From JAWLBR01 sp041687495 (GTDB lineage: Bacteria > Bacillota > Limnochordia > DTU087 > JAAYGB01): 32,411 bases of DNA. Position 1 is the stretch's first letter; each line of letters begins with the position of its first letter. Positions 1-7,372 of this stretch are shown here, one piece after another. Both the position numbers and the translations under genes were made by a program. The DNA lies in assembly GCA_041687495.1 (NCBI GenBank), contig JAWLBR010000027.1:1-32411 (forward strand). The letters run 5' to 3'. The notes beneath the pieces were generated by a model. The model was not told the DNA's origin. It worked only from the letters and a program-made list of their open reading frames with translations, and ran no database searches.

Positions 1-86
1 GTTCCCATCTCGAACACAGAAGTTAAGCCCTCCAGCGGTGATGGTACTGTCGGGGTGACCCGGTGGGAGAGTAGCTCGTTGCCGGA
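1..86 (+). rRNA. rrf: 5S ribosomal RNA, 3' part (5' end outside window)
   Basis: The first bases match the conserved 5S core (CCCATCTCGAACACAGAAG followed by TTAAGCCC) and the 3' half with GGTGGGAGAGTAG. The RNA ends near GCCGG, which would pair with its missing 5' end. About a quarter of the gene lies before the window. A strong terminator hairpin follows at once, so this is the last gene of an rRNA operon. The exact 3' end is uncertain by a few bases. Confidence 0.93.
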
Positions 87-96
87 TTCCTTTTCT

Positions 97-130
97 AAAG
101 ACAGCTAAGCAAGATGCTTAGCTGTCTTTT
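97..130 (+). terminator. Intrinsic terminator of the rRNA operon
   Basis: A perfect 14-bp stem (97-110 with 116-129) closes a 5-nt loop and runs into TTTT. It lies about 10 nt after the 5S RNA end. Confidence 0.9.
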
Positions 131-201
131 GGCATTATAGGCTGTCAGAGGGGCGTGTTTTTCCTGCTGGAGGACGTCTTTGCCCATCGAATCGTTTGAA
201 T

Positions 202-230
202 AGAGGAACTTCAGACTCGCGGGTGAATGA
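202..230 (+). promoter_or_regulatory. Sigma-H-like promoter upstream of the PAS kinase homologue
   Basis: AGAGGAACT (202-210), an 11-nt spacer and GGTGAATGA (222-230) fit the Bacillus sigma-H pattern RnAGGAwWW-N11/12-RnnGAATww with one mismatch in each half. A weaker sigma-A alternative is TTGCCG (260-265), 17 nt, TTATAG (283-288). The match was made by eye; sigma-H is known to drive kinA and other sporulation-onset genes in Bacillus. Confidence 0.35.
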
Positions 231-303
231 CTAAAAAGTTATTATTACATAATTGGAGATTGCCGTAAGGGTCTTTAGGCTATTATAGATATCTGGAGGA
301 AAT

Positions 304-339
304 ATGGCTCAGGAATGGAGCCGCATGCTAGAGGAGTGA
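304..339 (+). other. Candidate 11-codon leader ORF before the kinase homologue
   Basis: GGAGG at 295-299 is followed four bases later by ATG 304, which opens the reading frame MAQEWSRMLEE and stops at 337-339. It overlaps the longer kinase frame (ATG 315) in another frame. Its stop overlaps an in-frame GTG of the kinase (336-338) as GTGA, the layout seen in translational coupling. It may be chance. The ribosome site is nevertheless better placed for this ATG than for ATG 315. Confidence 0.25.
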
Positions 340-1754
340 AGTTAAGGGTGAAGCATTCAAATGCTTTGACGCAGAGCGCCACCATGTTTCGTCACTTCTT
401 TGACCATTCGCTAACGGCAGCTGCGATTTTAGACCGCAATTTTAACTTTATTTGTGTTAACGAGCTGTACGCCTCGATGGATGGAAAGACGGTGTCGGAT
501 TTTCCTGGCAAGAATCATTTTGAACTTTATCCATCCACTGCCAACCAGGCGATTTTTCAGGGCGTAGTAGATACAAAGCAGCCATACCAGGCGTATGCCA
601 AACCATTTGTCTATGAATACAATCGTGAACGCGGGATTACATACTGGGACTGGACGCTGGTACCAGTACTTGGTGCCGATGGTGAAGTTGAGCTGCTCTT
701 GTTTTCCCTTCGGGATGTTACTCATCAGAAGAGGGCTGAAATTGAGCTACAGCACCTGTTTGAGCTATCGGTGGACTTGTTCTGTCTCGCCGACGTGCAG
801 ACGGGTAAGTACGTGCGGGTAAATCCGGCGTTTACAGAGACATTGGGATTTACGGCAGAGGAGTTGCTGAGTCGGCCGCTGGTCGATTGGTTGCACCCCG
901 AGGATCGGGACTCGTTTGTAAGTCCGATGAGAGAACTGGGGGAGCAGACAGTATGGAGCTTCACTATTCGGCACCGCTGTAAAGATGGATCCTACCGGCA
1001 TTTGCGTTGGAACTGCACTCGTATGTCCACCGCGGGTCATATCTATGGCGTAGCTCGGGACATTACTGATGACCTAAAAATGCAGGAACAGATCATTCGT
1101 TTGGAGCGGGCGAAATTGATCGGTGAGATGGCTTCTGCTATTGGCCACGAGATTAGGAATCCCATGGCAGCAGTTCGAGGCTTTTTGCAGCTCACTGGAA
1201 TGCGGGGCGAAAGGCCTGATCCTGTGGAGATTGACCGGGCAATTGCAGAGCTAGATCGGATCAGTTCCGTAGTTGACCAGTTTTTGGAGATCGCTGTCGA
1301 CAGGCCAAGTGCCCACCAATTGCAGAGTTTGAGCGATGTGGTTCAGGATCTTGTGCCGCTGGTGGAAGCTAGTGCGGCTGCGTATGGAGCCAGGGTTTTG
1401 GTGGAGACACAAGCTGTAGCCTCAGTAGAAATTACCCGCGAAGAGATCTCCCAACTTACACTGAATTTGTGCCGCATGGTCTTAGAAAGCACTGGGCAGG
1501 GTGGTAAATTGACGATCTGTACGCGGCAAGAAGGGGAGCGGGCGTTGATGCTCATTCGCTCCACTGGAAGAAGAAAGCGATCCGTTGAAGCAATACAGCA
1601 CGATTCGGTAGATGGCACTGTTAGTGATCAGCTGTACGATGGCCCCCGACTGGGAATGCTGTTTTGCGACAGCATTGTGGAGCGGCATGGAGGGAGGTTG
1701 AAAGTCAGCGAGGCCGAAGATGGGATGGAAGTAGTTGTTGAGTTTGAATTGTAA
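315..1754 (+). CDS. PAS-domain sensor histidine kinase homologue with degenerate ATP-binding domain
   Basis: Soluble protein of up to 479 aa. A first PAS domain lies at about residues 24-138, a second at about 142-253, then a DHp helix with a clear H-box (GHEIRNPM, His278). It ends in a HATPase-like domain that keeps the fold landmarks but not the catalytic residues. The N-box has Met388 where Asn is expected, the G1 box reads S-T-G (416-418) instead of D-x-G, and the G2 box reads GPRLGM (443-448) instead of GxGLGL. It resembles the Kin-type sporulation kinases in layout, but ATP binding and autophosphorylation look lost, so it may act as a phosphoacceptor, scaffold or phosphatase. No response regulator gene is adjacent. 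The start is uncertain: ATG 315 has a distant ribosome site, while GTG 348 has GAGGAG 11 nt upstream. A terminator follows, so it is a single-gene unit. Confidence 0.85.
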   Translation: MEPHARGVKLRVKHSNALTQSATMFRHFFDHSLTAAAILDRNFNFICVNELYASMDGKTVSDFPGKNHFELYPSTANQAIFQGVVDTKQPYQAYAKPFVYEYNRERGITYWDWTLVPVLGADGEVELLLFSLRDVTHQKRAEIELQHLFELSVDLFCLADVQTGKYVRVNPAFTETLGFTAEELLSRPLVDWLHPEDRDSFVSPMRELGEQTVWSFTIRHRCKDGSYRHLRWNCTRMSTAGHIYGVARDITDDLKMQEQIIRLERAKLIGEMASAIGHEIRNPMAAVRGFLQLTGMRGERPDPVEIDRAIAELDRISSVVDQFLEIAVDRPSAHQLQSLSDVVQDLVPLVEASAAAYGARVLVETQAVASVEITREEISQLTLNLCRMVLESTGQGGKLTICTRQEGERALMLIRSTGRRKRSVEAIQHDSVDGTVSDQLYDGPRLGMLFCDSIVERHGGRLKVSEAEDGMEVVVEFEL

Positions 1755-1815
1755 GGTCACCTTCAGTGGCACTCTTGTCAAGGCAGAAGTGCACGGACGG
1801 CTGAAGTTAAAACTG

Positions 1816-1850
1816 GCACCAGAGTGGTAATTGCCTCTCTGGTGCTTTTC
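1816..1850 (+). terminator. Intrinsic terminator after the kinase homologue
   Basis: A 9-bp stem, GCACCAGAG (1816-1824) with CTCTGGTGC (1837-1845), is followed by TTTTC. Confidence 0.85.
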
Positions 1851-1877
1851 TTCGGCCTACATCCTTTGGCAGGAACG

Positions 1878-1886
1878 TGGTATAAT
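1878..1886 (+). promoter_or_regulatory. Extended -10 promoter of ychF
   Basis: TGGTATAAT is a perfect extended -10 (TGnTATAAT). No good -35 lies at the usual distance. The expected start of transcription near 1893 leaves a leader of about 45 nt before ATG 1938. Confidence 0.65.
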
Positions 1887-1937
1887 TCATACAGACTGTT
1901 TGGATTTTGTTGGGTAGCAGGAAGGAGTTTGGCCTGA

Positions 1938-3020
1938 ATGGAGATTGGGATCATTGGGCTTCCCGGTGTAGGGAAGACTGCATTTTTCAGTTTGCTTACT
2001 GGGGCCGCCGTGGAAACGGGATATGGGGGCGGTCGGCCGAGCGCGAATGTTGGGATTGGACGTGTTCCCGACAGTAGGATAGACAAGCTTTCGGCGATCT
2101 TTAAGCCACGGAAGACAACTTATGCCACCATCCGGTTTACTGACGTGGCTGGGCTGCAAAGATCTGATGGCGGGCAAAGTCACACCGCGGAATTTCTTAA
2201 CGATATTCGAGATGTCGACTGTTTAGTTCATGTGGTCCGGGCCTTTGAATCGGATATGGTGCCCCATGTCGAGGGGAGCATTGATCCTCTGCGGGATTTA
2301 GAAATAGTGCAAAATGAGCTGTTGTTGACGGACTGGAGTTTTGTGGAAACTCGCCTTGAGCGGATCGAGAAGACCCGGATGAAGAGACCAGAGGTAGCCA
2401 AAGAAGAGCCGATTCTGCGCAGGTGCATGGATGCCCTGGAGAATAACCAGCCGCTAAGCAGCGTGGAGTTTACTGATGAAGAGGAAAACCTGATGGCAGG
2501 GTATACCTTTTTCACCCGTAAGCCGATCATCGTTGTGGTTAACCTCGACGAGGATCAGGTCCAATCTGGAGACTACCCGGGCAGCGAAGCGGTACAGAAC
2601 TGGTGCGAGGAGCACTCCTTTCCGCTTTTGGCAATTTCAGCTCAGGTTGAGCTGGAAATCTCCCAGTTGGAAGCTGATGACCGGGAGATGTTTATGGAGG
2701 ACTATCGTCTTTCGGAGATAGGAATTGAGCGCTTATCCAGAGCAGCCTATCACCATCTTGGGTTAATTTCGTACTTTACCGTAGGTGAAGATGAAGTCCG
2801 AGCTTGGACGGTTAGGGACGGTGCCACGGCCAAGGAAGCTGGCGGAAAGATCCACTCCGACATTGCCCGTGGATTCATCAGGGCAGAGGTTGCCGCTTAT
2901 GACGATTTTATCGCATACGGATCCATGGCTGCATTGAAAGAAAAGGGTTTGCTGCGTCTAGAAGGGAAAGATTACAAAGTAAAGGATGCAGATATTATGA
3001 ATTTCCGGTTTAACGTGTAG
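1938..3020 (+). CDS. ychF: YchF/OLA1-family P-loop NTPase
   Basis: 360 aa, close to the usual length of about 365. The G domain opens with the Walker A GLPGVGKT (residues 7-14). A DVAGL G3 motif follows, then a helical insert and the G4 region NLDED. YchF proteins carry NxxE there in place of NKxD and prefer ATP to GTP. The C-terminal TGS/DUF933 domain ends in the family signature GFIRAEV...LRLEGKDY...FRFNV. The family associates with ribosomes and with stress responses; the exact role is unsettled. The switch I segment differs from textbook YchF: the NYPF stretch is replaced by a Gly-rich GYGGG run, as though from a divergent subfamily. AAGGAG at 1922-1927 sets the ATG start. Confidence 0.9.
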   Translation: MEIGIIGLPGVGKTAFFSLLTGAAVETGYGGGRPSANVGIGRVPDSRIDKLSAIFKPRKTTYATIRFTDVAGLQRSDGGQSHTAEFLNDIRDVDCLVHVVRAFESDMVPHVEGSIDPLRDLEIVQNELLLTDWSFVETRLERIEKTRMKRPEVAKEEPILRRCMDALENNQPLSSVEFTDEEENLMAGYTFFTRKPIIVVVNLDEDQVQSGDYPGSEAVQNWCEEHSFPLLAISAQVELEISQLEADDREMFMEDYRLSEIGIERLSRAAYHHLGLISYFTVGEDEVRAWTVRDGATAKEAGGKIHSDIARGFIRAEVAAYDDFIAYGSMAALKEKGLLRLEGKDYKVKDADIMNFRFNV

Positions 3021-3101
3021 TCAGGATATCGGTACTGCGTCCTGTGTGATCAGAAGAGAAGCTTGGGGAAGAACTATCTGGAAAGAGGTTAGGTGATATA
3101 G

Positions 3102-3506
3102 ATGTCGGTGAAGACAAAGGCCCACGAACTGGCTCGAGCCATTCGGGAAAGCAGCGAGTGGCAGAGGGTTGAAAAAGCTAGGGCAGAGATTGATCAGCAC
3201 GAGGCAGCCAAGATCATGCTGAGAGACTTCAACGCCAAGCAGGTGCAGCTGTATCAAATGCAGATGCAGGGCAAGGAGCCAACAGAACAGGAGATTGCCG
3301 AGCTACAGCGGCTGTTGGAGACCATCAGCTTTAACCCCTATCTGCGAGAGTTCTTGGAGGCTGAGCAGGCGCTTGCCACCATGGTGCAAGAAGTGCAGAA
3401 CATCCTTAGTGAAGCCTTGGGGATCAGTCCTGAGCAAGATAACTCAGAGCCAGAACCAGAGCCGGTTCCCGAAAAACCCAAATCGAAGCTGTGGGTACCC
3501 AAGTAA
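3102..3506 (+). CDS. YlbF/YmcA-family protein
   Basis: 134 aa, mostly charged alpha-helix. The core (about residues 5-110) has the YlbF pattern: an N-terminal helix with KAHELARAI, a middle helix MLRDFNAKQ, and a C-terminal helix around NPYLREFLEAEQAL. In Bacillus, YlbF (RicF) and YmcA (RicA) join YaaT in a complex that aids RNase Y-dependent mRNA maturation and affects sporulation, competence and biofilm decisions. The last 25 residues are a Glu/Pro-rich tail (EPEPEPVPEKP) that looks disordered. AGGTGA (3091-3096) precedes the ATG. The gene lies between ychF and asnS on the same strand with gaps of about 80-90 nt and may be co-transcribed with ychF. Confidence 0.8.
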   Translation: MSVKTKAHELARAIRESSEWQRVEKARAEIDQHEAAKIMLRDFNAKQVQLYQMQMQGKEPTEQEIAELQRLLETISFNPYLREFLEAEQALATMVQEVQNILSEALGISPEQDNSEPEPEPVPEKPKSKLWVPK

Positions 3507-3560
3507 GGCTTAAGCTGAGCGCAATTTACACTCCCATGCTGAAACGATGATGTCGGGTAC

Positions 3561-3602
3561 AGGAGGTGGAGAGGCAACCTATAATAGGTGCCTTGTACTA
3601 TG
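3561..3602 (+). promoter_or_regulatory. asnS ribosome site with a hairpin between Shine-Dalgarno and start codon
   Basis: A strong AGGAGGTG (3561-3568) lies 31 nt before ATG 3600, too far for normal initiation. Between them 3572-3580 pairs with 3586-3593: an 8-bp stem, one bulged A and an ATAAT loop. Folding this stem leaves about 9 unpaired nt between the Shine-Dalgarno and ATG 3600, an ideal distance. An upstream in-frame GTG (3588) would lie inside the stem. Confidence 0.55.
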
Positions 3603-4892
3603 GAACAGGTGTACATAGAGGATCTTGGCCTTCACGATGGTCAAGAGGTTACAATCAAAGGTTGGCTGTTCAACAAGAGATCTAGCGGCAAGTTGCAGTT
3701 CCTCATGGTTCGGGACGGTACCGGGATTGTCCAGGCGGTAGTGTTTAAGAAGGATGTTGCTCCTGAAGTATTTACGGCAGCAAGCGAGCTAACGCAGGAG
3801 TCCTCTGTAGTGATTACTGGTAATGTTAGGGCCGATGAGCGGGCACCAGGCGGATACGAACTGGGAGTTACCGGCCTTGAACTAGTCCATTTGGCAGAGG
3901 AATACCCGATCACCCCCAAAGAGCACGGGGTAGAGTTTCTCATGGATCACAGACATCTGTGGCTGCGATCCCGACGCCAAAACGCGATTATGCGTATTCG
4001 GGGCACCATCATCCAGGCAATCCATGAGTTTTTCACCGACAGGAAGTTCATCCTGGTAGACCCTCCGATTCTCACCCCCGCTGCCTGTGAAGGAACCACG
4101 ACGTTGTTTGAGACCGACTACTTTGAAGATAAGGCGTACTTAACCCAGAGCGGGCAACTATACATGGAAGCTGCGGCGATGGCATTTGGTAAGGCCTACA
4201 GCTTCGGTCCAACATTCCGAGCTGAGAAGTCCAAAACCCGCCGCCATCTCATGGAGTTTTGGATGATCGAACCGGAGGTTGCCTATGCAACCCATGAGGA
4301 CAACATGAGGCTCCAAGAGGAGTTTATTACTCATATCGTCCAGACTGTCCTGACGACACGGAGAACAGAGCTGGAGGAGTTGGAACGGGATCTGAGCAAG
4401 TTAGAGCCAATTCAAGCTCCATTTCCTCGCATCACATACGATAAGGCCTTGGAGATTCTCAAGGACAAGGGCTTAGAGCTTGAATGGGGAGAGGACTTTG
4501 GCGCGCCCCACGAGACAGCCCTAGCCGAGGAATTTGATCGTCCTGTCTTTGTGGAGAGGTATCCGACTCAAATCAAGGCTTTCTATATGCAGCCAGATCC
4601 AGAACGGCCAGAGGTTGTGCTCTGTGATGACCTCTTGGCGCCGGAAGGTTACGGTGAGATCATAGGCGGAAGCCAAAGGATTGATAGTCTGGCCCTAATG
4701 GAGCAAAGGATGCAGGAGCATGACTTGGAAGAGGATGCCTACCGCTGGTACATGGACTTGCGTCGGTACGGTAGCGTTCCCCACTCCGGCTTTGGTCTTG
4801 GACTGGAGCGGACCGTGGCCTGGATCTGCGGCTTGTCCCATGTGCGGGAGACAATTCCGTTCCCCAGACTGATGAATCGACTTTACCCCTGA
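3600..4892 (+). CDS. asnS: Asparaginyl-tRNA synthetase
   Basis: Class IIb aminoacyl-tRNA synthetase of 430 aa from ATG 3600, the normal length for bacterial AsnRS. An OB-fold anticodon-binding domain covers about residues 1-100 (VTIKGWLFNKRSSGKLQFLMVRD compressed here: IKGWLFNKRSSGK is diagnostic). The catalytic domain carries motif 2 starting FRAEKSKTRRHLMEF (about 205-220) with the AsnRS-type EFWMIEPE, and motif 3 GFGLGLERTVAW (about 396-407). It charges tRNA-Asn with asparagine in the cytoplasm. AspRS is less likely, because the long GAD insertion of bacterial AspRS is absent. The start codon choice rests on the structured ribosome site upstream. A hairpin follows the stop codon. Confidence 0.93.
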   Translation: MEQVYIEDLGLHDGQEVTIKGWLFNKRSSGKLQFLMVRDGTGIVQAVVFKKDVAPEVFTAASELTQESSVVITGNVRADERAPGGYELGVTGLELVHLAEEYPITPKEHGVEFLMDHRHLWLRSRRQNAIMRIRGTIIQAIHEFFTDRKFILVDPPILTPAACEGTTTLFETDYFEDKAYLTQSGQLYMEAAAMAFGKAYSFGPTFRAEKSKTRRHLMEFWMIEPEVAYATHEDNMRLQEEFITHIVQTVLTTRRTELEELERDLSKLEPIQAPFPRITYDKALEILKDKGLELEWGEDFGAPHETALAEEFDRPVFVERYPTQIKAFYMQPDPERPEVVLCDDLLAPEGYGEIIGGSQRIDSLALMEQRMQEHDLEEDAYRWYMDLRRYGSVPHSGFGLGLERTVAWICGLSHVRETIPFPRLMNRLYP

Positions 4893-4920
4893 TGCGGGAA
4901 AGCAGTGGGACACGAATGTA

Positions 4921-4950
4921 GGGCTGGGAGAATCACTATTCTCTCAGCCC
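4921..4950. terminator. Hairpin shared by convergent asnS and yqhV-like gene
   Basis: A 13-bp stem (4921-4933 with 4938-4950, one G-T pair) has a CACT loop. It lies between convergent genes and has no T-tract on either side, so termination is inferred from position and stem strength. Confidence 0.55.
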
Positions 4951-4965
4951 ATAACCGTATTTGGC

Positions 4966-5232
4966 CTACCTAGTCCCGATGAAGATACAGCAGACCCCCA
5001 GCGCAATGATAACTAGCTTGATCAAAGAAACCTGGTTGGCCATTCCGAGAATTCCCAACGTACTGACGGTAATCAGGATAACTGGGCCGATCAGGCCTAA
5101 GACTCCGTTGATCTGCAGGGCAGTGGCAACCCGGCCGAATCGAAGCATGAGCAGAGCGGCCGTCACCTCAATTGATCCAGCGATTAGACGCATTAGTGCC
5201 ATTTGGAAGACAACCTTGCTTTCTTCACCCAT
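4966..5232 (-). CDS. YqhV-like (DUF2619) small membrane protein
   Basis: About 88 aa from the ATG at 5232. The frame is open to 5286, but the extra 18 residues are hydrophilic and unlike the family. It has three hydrophobic segments, roughly residues 9-30 (LMRLIAGSIEVTAALLML), 37-60 and 66-86, with the pattern of Bacillus YqhV: a first helix with a conserved Glu in SIEVTAALLM, then NGVLGLIGPVILI and LVIIALGVCCIF. YqhV lies next to spoIIIA genes in Bacillus; its function is not known. Here it stands alone between asnS and glyA on the opposite strand. The ribosome site is weak (GGGAAG). Confidence 0.7.
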   Translation of the reverse strand: MGEESKVVFQMALMRLIAGSIEVTAALLMLRFGRVATALQINGVLGLIGPVILITVSTLGILGMANQVSLIKLVIIALGVCCIFIGTR

Positions 5233-5326
5233 TTTGCTTCCCGCCTTTGTCCGTGGCTTATGGCCCTCTGGACTTTCATGTGCCAAGTGTCGGATTCATA
5301 TCTATGTGTCATGTCGGTGAAAAATG

Positions 5327-5354
5327 TTGGTAAGGGGTTGGAGGTACTTATACT
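5327..5354 (+). promoter_or_regulatory. Sigma-A-type promoter of glyA
   Basis: TTGGTA (5327-5332), a 16-nt spacer and TATACT (5349-5354). Transcription would start near 5361, downstream of the possible TTG start at 5358, which supports ATG 5376 as the glyA start. Confidence 0.55.
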
Positions 5355-5375
5355 CTTTTGGGAAGGGGCAAGAGC

Positions 5376-6614
5376 ATGTACGAGAAAATCATGCAGGTGG
5401 ATCCAGAAGTCGCTGAAGCCATGCGCAAAGAGCTGGGGCGGCAGGAGGAGAACATTGAGCTGATCGCTTCAGAGAACTTTGTTTCGCCGGCGGTGATGGA
5501 AGCTGCCGGTTCTGTCTTAACCAACAAGTATGCTGAAGGGTATCCTGGGCGCCGCTACTATGGCGGTTGCCAGTATGTAGATATTCCCGAAAGCCTAGCC
5601 ATCTCCAGGGCTAAAGAGTTATTTGGTGCCGAGCACGCCAATGTTCAGCCGCACTCGGGGGCTCAGGCGAATATGGCCGTATATTTGGCGATACTAGAAC
5701 CTGGCGATACCGTCCTAGGTATGAGCCTTTCCCACGGGGGACACCTCACCCACGGCAGTCCGGTGAATGTTTCGGGTAAGTGGTTCAAGTTTGCTCATTA
5801 CGGGGTGAATCAAGAAACTGAGACGCTAGACTACGATGAAGTGAGAAAAGCGGCGCAGGAGCACCAGCCGAAGTTAATCGTTGCCGGAGCCAGTGCCTAT
5901 CCACGGACCATTGACTTCCGGCAGCTGAGGGATATAGCCGATGAAGTTGGGGCGTATTTGATGGTAGATATGGCCCATATCGCCGGACTGATCGCAGCCG
6001 GGGTTCATCCCAGTCCAGTCCCGTATTCCGACTTTGTCACCACCACCACCCATAAGACTCTTAGAGGTCCGCGGGGAGGGATGATCTTGTGCAAAGAGCA
6101 GTACGCCAAGGCCATCGACAAGGCTGTGTTTCCAGGAAGCCAAGGTGGTCCACTGATGCATATCATTGCGGCGAAGGCAGTGGCCCTGAAAGAAGCTATG
6201 GCTTCTGAGTTCAAAGAGTACCAGATGCAGATCGTGAGAAATGCTAAGCAGCTTGCTGTTAGCTTGGCTGCCGCCGGCTTTAAGCTGGTATCTGGGGGGA
6301 CAGACAACCATTTAATGCTGGTTAACGTCAAGGCCAGTGGACTGACGGGCAAAGAAGCAGAGAAGATCCTAGACTCGGTGGGCATTACCGTTAACAAGAA
6401 TACCATCCCCTTCGATACCGAAAGCCCGATGGTGACCAGCGGAATTAGGCTGGGTACTCCAGCTGTCACTACCCGGGGAATGAAGGAACCGCAAATGGAC
6501 GAAATCGCCTGCCTCATTCGCGATGCACTGCGAGCTGGAGACGATGAGAGTAAACTCGAAGTAGTTTCCAAACAGAGGAGAGAGTTGACGGCGGAATTTC
6601 CGGTCTACAGATAA
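5376..6614 (+). CDS. glyA: Serine hydroxymethyltransferase
   Basis: 412 aa from ATG 5376, the usual length. It is a PLP enzyme that interconverts serine and glycine and charges tetrahydrofolate with a one-carbon unit. Seen in the sequence: the N-terminal ENIELIASENF signature, the NKYAEGYPGRRYYGG segment, and the PLP-lysine block TTTTHKTLRGPRGG with Lys227 as the Schiff-base residue. The C-terminal half has the GGTDNHLMLVN stretch. AAGGGG at 5363-5368 lies 7 nt before ATG 5376. A TTG at 5358 in the same frame would add six residues not typical of the family. It is monocistronic, with its own promoter and a strong terminator. Confidence 0.96.
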   Translation: MYEKIMQVDPEVAEAMRKELGRQEENIELIASENFVSPAVMEAAGSVLTNKYAEGYPGRRYYGGCQYVDIPESLAISRAKELFGAEHANVQPHSGAQANMAVYLAILEPGDTVLGMSLSHGGHLTHGSPVNVSGKWFKFAHYGVNQETETLDYDEVRKAAQEHQPKLIVAGASAYPRTIDFRQLRDIADEVGAYLMVDMAHIAGLIAAGVHPSPVPYSDFVTTTTHKTLRGPRGGMILCKEQYAKAIDKAVFPGSQGGPLMHIIAAKAVALKEAMASEFKEYQMQIVRNAKQLAVSLAAAGFKLVSGGTDNHLMLVNVKASGLTGKEAEKILDSVGITVNKNTIPFDTESPMVTSGIRLGTPAVTTRGMKEPQMDEIACLIRDALRAGDDESKLEVVSKQRRELTAEFPVYR

Positions 6615-6656
6615 TTGTAGGTGACACTCCACTGCAAATCCAATAGCTTGGTAAGC

Positions 6657-6715
6657 AACTGCGCTTCATCCTAAGGCCTACTTTTGGCCTTTCACGGATG
6701 GAGCGCAGTTTTTTG
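6657..6715 (+). terminator. Intrinsic terminator of glyA
   Basis: A 15-bp outer stem (6657-6671 with 6696-6710, one G-T pair) encloses a second small hairpin AAGGCC/GGCCTT. Six T residues follow from 6709. Confidence 0.9.
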
Positions 6716-6787
6716 CTGTCAGAGTAATGTCTTGTCAGCTGGGGCATATTAGCCGTGAGCAGCACGAAGTGAAGGAGGCAATGCTGG

Positions 6788-7372
6788 ATGGCGGAAATGC
6801 TCGAAATACGCTGGCACGGCCGAGGCGGTCAGGGAGCAAAGACGGCAGCCATATTGATGGCAGAAGCTGCAGCAGCTGCCGGGAAGTATATTCAGGCCTT
6901 TCCCGAATACGGGCCTGAGCGGATGGGCGCGCCGGTGGTGTCGTATAACCGGATCAGCAGCGAACCAATTACGCTACACAGCAGCGTAGCAAACCCCAAG
7001 TATGTTGTGGTTCTCGACCCGACGTTCATTGGATCAATTGACTTTACTGCCGGATTGCCCGACGGAGGGACTGTCGTGATTAACACCTCCCATTCACGGG
7101 AGGATATGTGGCAAAAAATGGGCCTTGAGGGACGAAACATTAACCTGTACGTGGTTGACGCCAGTACCATTTCACAGGAAGAGATCGGACGTCCTATCCC
7201 CAACACTCCGATGCTGGGAGCGTTGGTTAAGGTCAGTCAGGTTCTTGACTTGGAGCACTTGATCTCGGACATTCAGTCCAAGCTGGAGAAAAAGTTTAGA
7301 AACAAGCCGGAGGTCATCGAAGGCAACTTGAAGGCTATTCGCAGGGCATATGAGGAGGTGGCTGGACAGTGA
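6788..7372 (+). CDS. porG: Pyruvate:ferredoxin oxidoreductase, gamma subunit
   Basis: 194 aa with the 2-oxoacid oxidoreductase gamma fold. It has an N-terminal WHGRGGQGAKTAA loop, the AFPEYGPERMGAPV block, and a C-terminal helix. The complex splits pyruvate with CoA to acetyl-CoA and CO2 and reduces ferredoxin in the cytoplasm. AGGAGG (6773-6778) lies 9 nt before ATG 6788; an earlier ATG at 6781 is too close to it and out of frame. First gene of the tightly packed order gamma-delta-alpha-beta, typical of the four-subunit enzyme in anaerobes. A related 2-oxoacid substrate cannot be fully excluded from sequence alone. Confidence 0.92.
   Translation: MAEMLEIRWHGRGGQGAKTAAILMAEAAAAAGKYIQAFPEYGPERMGAPVVSYNRISSEPITLHSSVANPKYVVVLDPTFIGSIDFTAGLPDGGTVVINTSHSREDMWQKMGLEGRNINLYVVDASTISQEEIGRPIPNTPMLGALVKVSQVLDLEHLISDIQSKLEKKFRNKPEVIEGNLKAIRRAYEEVAGQ

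Noticed and set aside
304..1754. Frameshift joining the 11-codon leader frame to the kinase frame
   Set aside because: The PAS domain starts well inside the kinase frame and needs nothing from the leader, so there is no sign of a broken gene.
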